From: a virus
DNA: 31,095 nt
IMG/VR virus record: IMGVR_UViG_3300013093_000176
Coordinates: 1-31,095 of that record
Direction: 5' to 3' (one strand)
In this document: piece by piece, positions 26,685 to 31,095 of the stretch
Position numbering within the stretch: position 1 is the first letter of the stretch
How the letters are laid out: every line of letters begins with the position of its first letter
Made by a program: the position numbers and the translations under genes
Notes under the pieces: model-generated
Told to the model about the DNA's origin: nothing
Database searches by the model: none
The model's input: only the letters and a program-made list of their open reading frames with translations

Positions 26685-28628
26685 ATGTCATATACAATAA
26701 CATTAACAAATGGAAACACACTTGCGGTAGTAGCAGATCAAAGTTACGATCAAGTATCATCTAGCATAACACTTATTGGCAAAAATTTAAATGCCTACGG
26801 ACAATACATTAACAATAATTTTGTAGGAATACTAGAAAATTTTGCCAGTGCTAGTTCTCCAAGAAGTCCTGTACAAGGACAACTTTGGTTTGATACACTT
26901 GAAGGTCGAATAAAAGTTTATACAATTGATCAGTTCAAACCAGTTGGTAGTCCAATTATTCAAGATTCAGAACCCGGACAAGCAGTATTAGGTGACTTAT
27001 GGTGGAATCCTACGCTTAAGGAATTAAAATTTTATACTGGTATAAGTTGGTATAGAACATCTGAACAACCAAATCCATTCGGCACAGGCAAGGCTAGTTG
27101 GTTTGTTGAACAATTAACTGATATTAATAACATTGATCAAACTGTAACTACGTTATACAACAATGGTACATTGATGGCAGCATTTACGGATGTTGATATT
27201 ACACTAAGTCCATCTGCTCCTTTTTTGGGTACCACTTTATTACGTGCAGGTATGACATTAGATCCAAAGTTTATAATCTACGGTACTGCTACTAATGCAG
27301 TTAGTTGGAATAATATTACAACCAGTTCTTTTATTCAGAAGAATATATACCAAGCAACAACTGGTGCATTAGATGTATTAAACAATGATGGTATATCTGT
27401 AGGTACGTATACAAATATGAAACTATTTGTAGATGATAGTTTACAAGCATTTAACACTACTACTGGTGTATTGTTTATGTCTAATCCTAATGAAAATTTT
27501 CAGGTTAGATATAATAATGGAGTTTCCGGAACAAGTACAGCAATAACACTTGTTTCGTCACAGAACAGAATTGGTATTTTTACAAACAATCCTGCCGATG
27601 GTTTTGATATTAACACAAACACCGTTGTTCGTGGAACATTGACTGTATTAGGTACTTTAACAAATATTGAAGCCACAACTTTAGAAGTTACTACAACAAA
27701 CATTATTTTAGCCAACGGTAATAATCTTGATTTAATAGCCGACGGTGGGGGTATTACATTAGAAGGTACAACTCCTAAAACATTTAACTGGTATAATAGT
27801 ACAACTTCTTGGACCAGTAGTGAAAATTTAAATCTTGCCACAGGTAAAACTTTCAAGATAGGCGGAGTTGATGTATTATCTGCAAATTCATTAGGAACAG
27901 GAACACATTTTGCACCTGGTATAACTGCGTTACCTGCAATATATTCTTTCACAGCATCGCACTTTATAGTAGCAGGTCCTTCTTCTATATCAGAAGTTGG
28001 TAGAATGTACGGTGATGTTAGTGTAGGAAGTGATTTATACATTACAGCAGTAAATCAAAAAATTAATTTAAATGGTAATAATACCATTTACAACTCTCCT
28101 TTAGTTGACGGTACTTATGATCCATCTACATTAGTCTCAAAACAGTACGTTGATAATCTAGTAACCGGTGCTCAAGGCGGATTTAGAAAAACATTTAATG
28201 TTACAATTGATATTACTTCTGTAGCTCAGTCTGGATCTTCTGCTATTAATACATACATTATTGGATACCTAAATAAAGTGTTACCGCCAAATGGTGTTGT
28301 CCCCGGAGCAAGTTCAATCGTACCAGGATACACACCATCAGATAATACACAATATGCTATTCCAGCAGGTTCTAGATGTAATGTTATTGCTCAATATTAT
28401 ACCGGTCAAAATCAAAATTTTAGTTTAACGTTAGATAAAACTTATGTACAGGTTGATAAAGGCGGTGTACAGAATAGTCAAACAGTTTTAGAGGATGTTG
28501 GAGCATCGGCATCAGTAACAACTGCAACCACAATCTTTACACTTGCTGTCACACACTTGGTAAAAGCGTTTGTAACAAAATCAGCAGGTACATCTACGTA
28601 TTGGGATTGGGTTGTGGACATACAATAA
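26685..28628 (+). CDS. Tail fibre paralogue 2
   Basis: 647 residues. It opens with the fibre cassette YINNNFVGILENFAS plus SPVQGQLWFDTLEGRIKVY and a second GDLWWNPTLKELKFYTG unit. The middle carries a shaft segment common in marine phage fibres: TTLEVTTTNIILANGNN, GGGITLEGTTPKTFNW and SSENLNLATGKTFKIGG (about residues 330-400). The C-terminal 150 residues (from DPSTLVSKQYVDNLVTG) differ from the other three genes: no collar and no ADLAE domain, ending in HLVKAFVTKSAGTSTYWDWV. That end may be a distinct tip or chaperone-like foldon. It starts five bases after the preceding stop with only a weak AAGG ten bases upstream, so translational coupling is likely. A 180-residue open frame on the other strand (27500-28042) is a shadow. 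Confidence 0.8.
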   Translation: MSYTITLTNGNTLAVVADQSYDQVSSSITLIGKNLNAYGQYINNNFVGILENFASASSPRSPVQGQLWFDTLEGRIKVYTIDQFKPVGSPIIQDSEPGQAVLGDLWWNPTLKELKFYTGISWYRTSEQPNPFGTGKASWFVEQLTDINNIDQTVTTLYNNGTLMAAFTDVDITLSPSAPFLGTTLLRAGMTLDPKFIIYGTATNAVSWNNITTSSFIQKNIYQATTGALDVLNNDGISVGTYTNMKLFVDDSLQAFNTTTGVLFMSNPNENFQVRYNNGVSGTSTAITLVSSQNRIGIFTNNPADGFDINTNTVVRGTLTVLGTLTNIEATTLEVTTTNIILANGNNLDLIADGGGITLEGTTPKTFNWYNSTTSWTSSENLNLATGKTFKIGGVDVLSANSLGTGTHFAPGITALPAIYSFTASHFIVAGPSSISEVGRMYGDVSVGSDLYITAVNQKINLNGNNTIYNSPLVDGTYDPSTLVSKQYVDNLVTGAQGGFRKTFNVTIDITSVAQSGSSAINTYIIGYLNKVLPPNGVVPGASSIVPGYTPSDNTQYAIPAGSRCNVIAQYYTGQNQNFSLTLDKTYVQVDKGGVQNSQTVLEDVGASASVTTATTIFTLAVTHLVKAFVTKSAGTSTYWDWVVDIQ

Positions 28629-28630
28629 AC

Positions 28631-28634
28631 GGAG
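28631..28634 (+). promoter_or_regulatory. Ribosome binding site for fibre paralogue 3
   Basis: GGAG seven bases before the ATG at 28642. A nearer ATG at 28638 is in another frame and reads only four codons, so 28642 is the start. Confidence 0.6.
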
Positions 28635-28641
28635 ATAATGG

Positions 28642-29403
28642 ATGCCATATAATATTAATAATTTTAACGGAACTGTTTTTACAACTGTTGCTGACGGTGT
28701 AATTGACAGACAATTTTCATCAAGTATATATCTGATTGGAAAAAACGTTACAGGATATGGTGCTTTCCAGAATGACAATTTTTTATGGTTGTTACAAAAT
28801 TTTGCAGGTCAAGCAGAACCGATCAATAAAATTCAAGGTCAGACTTGGTTTGATACAACTGCTGGTGTTCTTAAACTTAAAGTATTTGATGGATCTGATT
28901 GGAAAAATTTAGCAGAAGAAGGCGATATTGTAACCAATTTAATCACAACAGGAGCAACAACCGCAACTGGAACTATTATTGGAAATTGGAGTTTAGATCC
29001 AGGTTCAAAATTAACATCCACTTATGCTGACTTGGCAGAAAACTATACAGCAGATGACACATATAGCCCGGGTGCAGTTATGGAATTTGGCGGAACGGCC
29101 GAAACGACACTATGTCAAACTGATATGAGTACAAAAATAGCCGGAATTATTTCAACAGCACCTGCGTTCTTGCTAAATGATCAATATGAGATTGAAGGAT
29201 ATGTGTACTCAATTGCATTAGCAGGTCGTGTGCCTTGTTATGTTAAAGGTACAATTAACAAAGGTGATATGTTAGTTTCAGGTGCAGGCGGTTACGCTCG
29301 CGCTGAGTCAAATCCAAAACCTGGATCAATTATTGCCAGAGCGATTGATAGTTATGATTCAGATGAAATAGGTACAATCGAAGTTCAGGTTTCTAGAGGA
29401 TAA
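28642..29403 (+). CDS. Short tail fibre paralogue 3 with ADLAE C-terminal domain
   Basis: 253 residues, the shortest of the four. The shared N-terminal cassette (LIGKNVTGYGAFQNDNFLWL, then QNFAGQAEP, then GQTWFDTTAGVLKLKVFDGSDW) runs almost directly into a C-terminal domain beginning TYADLAENYTADDTYSPGAV near residue 130. That domain has IAGIISTAPAFLLN, ALAGRVPCYVKG and INKGDMLVSGAGGYA, ending GTIEVQVSRG. The same domain ends the next gene. Versions recur at the ends of marine phage fibres; it recalls Peptidase_G2-type maturation domains, but no catalytic residue can be named. The second GDLW unit and the long shaft are missing, so it looks like a minimal fibre or adapter. It lies 13 bases after paralogue 2 and three before paralogue 4. 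Confidence 0.8.
   Translation: MPYNINNFNGTVFTTVADGVIDRQFSSSIYLIGKNVTGYGAFQNDNFLWLLQNFAGQAEPINKIQGQTWFDTTAGVLKLKVFDGSDWKNLAEEGDIVTNLITTGATTATGTIIGNWSLDPGSKLTSTYADLAENYTADDTYSPGAVMEFGGTAETTLCQTDMSTKIAGIISTAPAFLLNDQYEIEGYVYSIALAGRVPCYVKGTINKGDMLVSGAGGYARAESNPKPGSIIARAIDSYDSDEIGTIEVQVSRG
29395..29400 (+). promoter_or_regulatory. Ribosome binding site for fibre paralogue 4
   Basis: AGAGGA ends six bases before the ATG at 29407 and overlaps the last codons of paralogue 3, so the two genes are likely translationally coupled. Confidence 0.6.
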
Positions 29404-29406
29404 AAA

Positions 29407-30786
29407 ATGGCGTATGTAATTACAAAAACAACTGGGGAGCAATTGGCTGTCGTTAATGACGGTACAATTGATCAAACGACTAGTCTTACCTTAGTTGGTA
29501 GGAATTACAGTAATTTTGGTCAGATTATAAATGAAAACTTTGTTCAACTATTAGAAAACTTTTCTAGTAGTACAGCACCTACTAGTCCTTTGGCTGGACA
29601 GTTATGGTACGACTCAGGAAATAAAAAATTAAAGATATATAATGGTAGTGCTTTTCTAGGGCTACCACAACTTATAAGTGAGTACTTACAACCTTCAAAT
29701 CAAAGTGTCGGAGATCTTTGGTTTAATAAAACTGAATTAAAATTATATTATTTTGATGGCAATAATTATAATCTAATAGGACCACAGACTTCTGAAATAG
29801 CAGGTAACACAGCAGTTTTACCCACACAATTAACCGACACTGGTGGTAATGTTCACTATGTTTTATCGCACGTTGTACAGAACTATCTGACAGGTAATTT
29901 AGAAACAATTGCTATTACTGCTACTGAACCATTCACTACAACCGATGTAGTAGGTTATTCTTCTCTTAAAAGAGGTATTAATTTATACGGAGTTAATACA
30001 ACTGGTGTATCTTCAAATGGTGTATCGCAATCTACTGACACTCTAATATGGGGATCGGCTCAAAGTGCTTTATCACTAGCCGATGCCAACGGACAATATT
30101 ATGCATCAGATTTTGTTAAATCTGCTACTCCTCAAGTTACAGGAGTATTAAATGTTAGTGTTGGTGCCGCAACCGCAATTACAATTAATAACACCGATTT
30201 TACAATTGGAGTAGATCAAACTTCAAATGCATCGTTAGTTACTAACGGAAAACAAATTAGTTTTGGTGCAAATGACGGAACACGTTCTGTAACAATAATG
30301 AAATTAGATGTTACAAATGGTCCCGCAATATTGCCTAACTCAACATCTACAAATATTGGTAGTACTTCGTTACCGTTCCATTACATTTATGTGAATACAG
30401 CAACATCTGTATTGGCTGATATTGCAGAACGCTATAGAGCAGATGCTTTATATAACGAAGGTACTGTATTAGTAGTTGGCGGCAATTTTGAAGTTACTAT
30501 CTGCAGAACTTATCAAGATGAAAGTGTAGCAGGTATAGTTAGTATACATCCTGCTTATGCAATGAATGAAGATTTAGGACCACCTAATTTTGCACCATTT
30601 ATTGCTTTGAAAGGTCGTGTCCCCTGTAAAGTAAAAGGACCTGTAAAGAAAGGTAACCTATTAGTTACAAGTGATTTTCCCGGACATGCTGAAGTCAAAA
30701 AACCTGAATCACCGTATGCAGGAATAGTCGGAAAGGCACTCCAAGATTTTGATGGGGATTACGGTATAATAGAAGTAATGGTATAA
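29407..30786 (+). CDS. Tail fibre paralogue 4 with ADLAE C-terminal domain
   Basis: 459 residues. The N-terminal cassette (LVGRNYSNFGQIINENFVQL, then LENFSSSTAP and LAGQLWYDSGNKKLKIYNGS) is followed by a second GDLWFNKTELKLYYFDGNN unit and a module shared with paralogue 1 (VHYVLSHVVQNYLTGNLETI; GYSSLKRGINL). A short shaft leads to an ADLAE domain at about 335-459: LADIAERYRADALYNEGTV, SVAGIVSIHPAYAMN, ALKGRVPCKVKGPVKKGNLL, GHAEVKKPES, ending YGIIEVMV. It matches the domain of paralogue 3. The protein thus combines the front of paralogue 1 with the back of paralogue 3. It ends the + strand cluster, one base before a terminator. Host-contact role inferred from fibre family membership. Confidence 0.82.
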   Translation: MAYVITKTTGEQLAVVNDGTIDQTTSLTLVGRNYSNFGQIINENFVQLLENFSSSTAPTSPLAGQLWYDSGNKKLKIYNGSAFLGLPQLISEYLQPSNQSVGDLWFNKTELKLYYFDGNNYNLIGPQTSEIAGNTAVLPTQLTDTGGNVHYVLSHVVQNYLTGNLETIAITATEPFTTTDVVGYSSLKRGINLYGVNTTGVSSNGVSQSTDTLIWGSAQSALSLADANGQYYASDFVKSATPQVTGVLNVSVGAATAITINNTDFTIGVDQTSNASLVTNGKQISFGANDGTRSVTIMKLDVTNGPAILPNSTSTNIGSTSLPFHYIYVNTATSVLADIAERYRADALYNEGTVLVVGGNFEVTICRTYQDESVAGIVSIHPAYAMNEDLGPPNFAPFIALKGRVPCKVKGPVKKGNLLVTSDFPGHAEVKKPESPYAGIVGKALQDFDGDYGIIEVMV

Positions 30787-30787
30787 T

Positions 30788-30815
30788 AAAAAAGCCGCTT
30801 AACGCGGCTTTTTTT
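30788..30815. terminator. Bidirectional rho-independent terminator between convergent genes
   Basis: GCCGC (30794-30798) pairs with GCGGC (30804-30808) around the loop TTAAC. An A-run (30788-30793) lies on one side and a T-run (30809-30815) on the other, so it reads as a terminator in both directions. It fills the space between the stop of fibre paralogue 4 (30784-30786) and the stop of the minus-strand gene (30814-30816). Confidence 0.9.
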
Positions 30816-31095
30816 ATGCTTCGGCTTTTGCCTTCTTTTTAGTAGTCGGAACTAACTCCTCAGCCTTTCGACGCATTTCTGCGGCCTGCTTGGCTAATTT
30901 GTCTGCTTGACTGCGATAAAGTTTTGCCTGTTGCTCTGGAGTAGAAGCCTCTGGTACTGCAAATGTCTCTGCACTAACAGTTTCTCCGAGAATATCTGCT
31001 GAAGTTGTTTTAACAGCAGATTCTTGTAAAGCCTTAGCGGCTTTTTCTTCTCTGGCTTTAACCCATTTGCTCTTGTATTCCTCTGGAGGCTCTGT
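30814..31095 (-). CDS. Ala/Lys/Glu-rich protein of unknown function, 5'-truncated by window edge
   Basis: Read on the minus strand, a frame open from the window edge ends with TAA at 30816-30814; 93 residues are visible and the start lies outside. The visible part begins TEPPEEYKSKWVKAREEKAA, continues with KTTSADILGETVSAETFAVP, and ends in a heptad-like charged stretch (QQAKLYRSQADKLAKQAAEM) and a basic tail (TTKKKAKAEA). Many Ala, Lys, Glu and Gln residues suggest a helical, perhaps coiled-coil, soluble protein. It has no membrane segment. It converges on the fibre genes and shares their terminator, and its T-run overlaps this stop. I recognise no family; a scaffold or small head-associated protein is possible but not shown. 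Confidence 0.7.
   Translation of the reverse strand, partial: TEPPEEYKSKWVKAREEKAAKALQESAVKTTSADILGETVSAETFAVPEASTPEQQAKLYRSQADKLAKQAAEMRRKAEELVPTTKKKAKAEA

Noticed and set aside
27500-28042. A 180-codon open frame on the minus strand.
   Set aside because: It lies wholly antisense to fibre paralogue 2, whose own frame carries recognisable fibre motifs. The antisense protein has no family pattern and no ribosome binding site that I can see.
1-31095. Search for tRNA genes, CRISPR arrays, insertion sequences and integration genes.
   Set aside because: Nearly all of the sequence is covered by tightly packed structural genes. No cloverleaf, regularly spaced repeats, transposase or integrase motif was noticed by eye.

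Overview
The window is an AT-rich stretch (about one third GC by eye) of a large T4-like (Straboviridae/Kyanoviridae-type) contractile-tailed phage genome. It holds the late baseplate and tail-fibre cluster. The supported genes are 11 in a row on the + strand plus one convergent gene at the right edge. Gene identities rest on recognisable wedge families: gp53, gp25 and gp6-type proteins, a gp5-type spike, and a giant protein with gp7-type segments. The wording of the conserved motifs resembles marine T4-like phages (cyanophage and pelagiphage relatives) more than coliphage T4. The host cannot be read from this window; no tRNA, integrase, IS element or CRISPR array was seen.

Layout, left to right. 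A left-truncated gene (2-976) joins an acidic Gly/Ser-rich stretch to a tail-tube-like domain. It overlaps gp53 (976-1278). Next come a putative hub protein with a 400-residue Gly/Ser/Leu-rich tail (1280-4609), a gp5-like spike with an OB domain, a beta-helix and a C-terminal lytic transglycosylase domain (4611-6893), gp25 (6902-7336), an enlarged gp6 (7387-10830), and a 4408-residue gp7-like giant (10830-24056). These are followed by a conserved protein of unknown role (24043-24708) and four modular fibre paralogues (24712-26679, 26685-28628, 28642-29403, 29407-30786). A bidirectional terminator fills the gap before a minus-strand gene that runs off the right edge.

The genes are packed with overlapping or nearly touching ends, which fits one or a few late transcripts. 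The products should build one machine. The tube-like protein, hub and gp5 spike form the centre. gp53, gp25, gp6 and the gp7-like giant form the wedges. The fibres attach at the periphery for host recognition. The only sizeable gap (7337-7386, between gp25 and gp6) is almost filled by an imperfect 16-bp hairpin.

The most unusual points are these: a seven-repeat FG-GAP (integrin-alpha-type) propeller inside the baseplate giant; a gp5 domain order that differs from T4; the gp25-gp6 hairpin; a GC-rich inverted repeat inside the giant gene; and an apparent shuffling of N- and C-terminal cassettes among the fibre genes. All family calls come from reading motifs by eye, without database searches.
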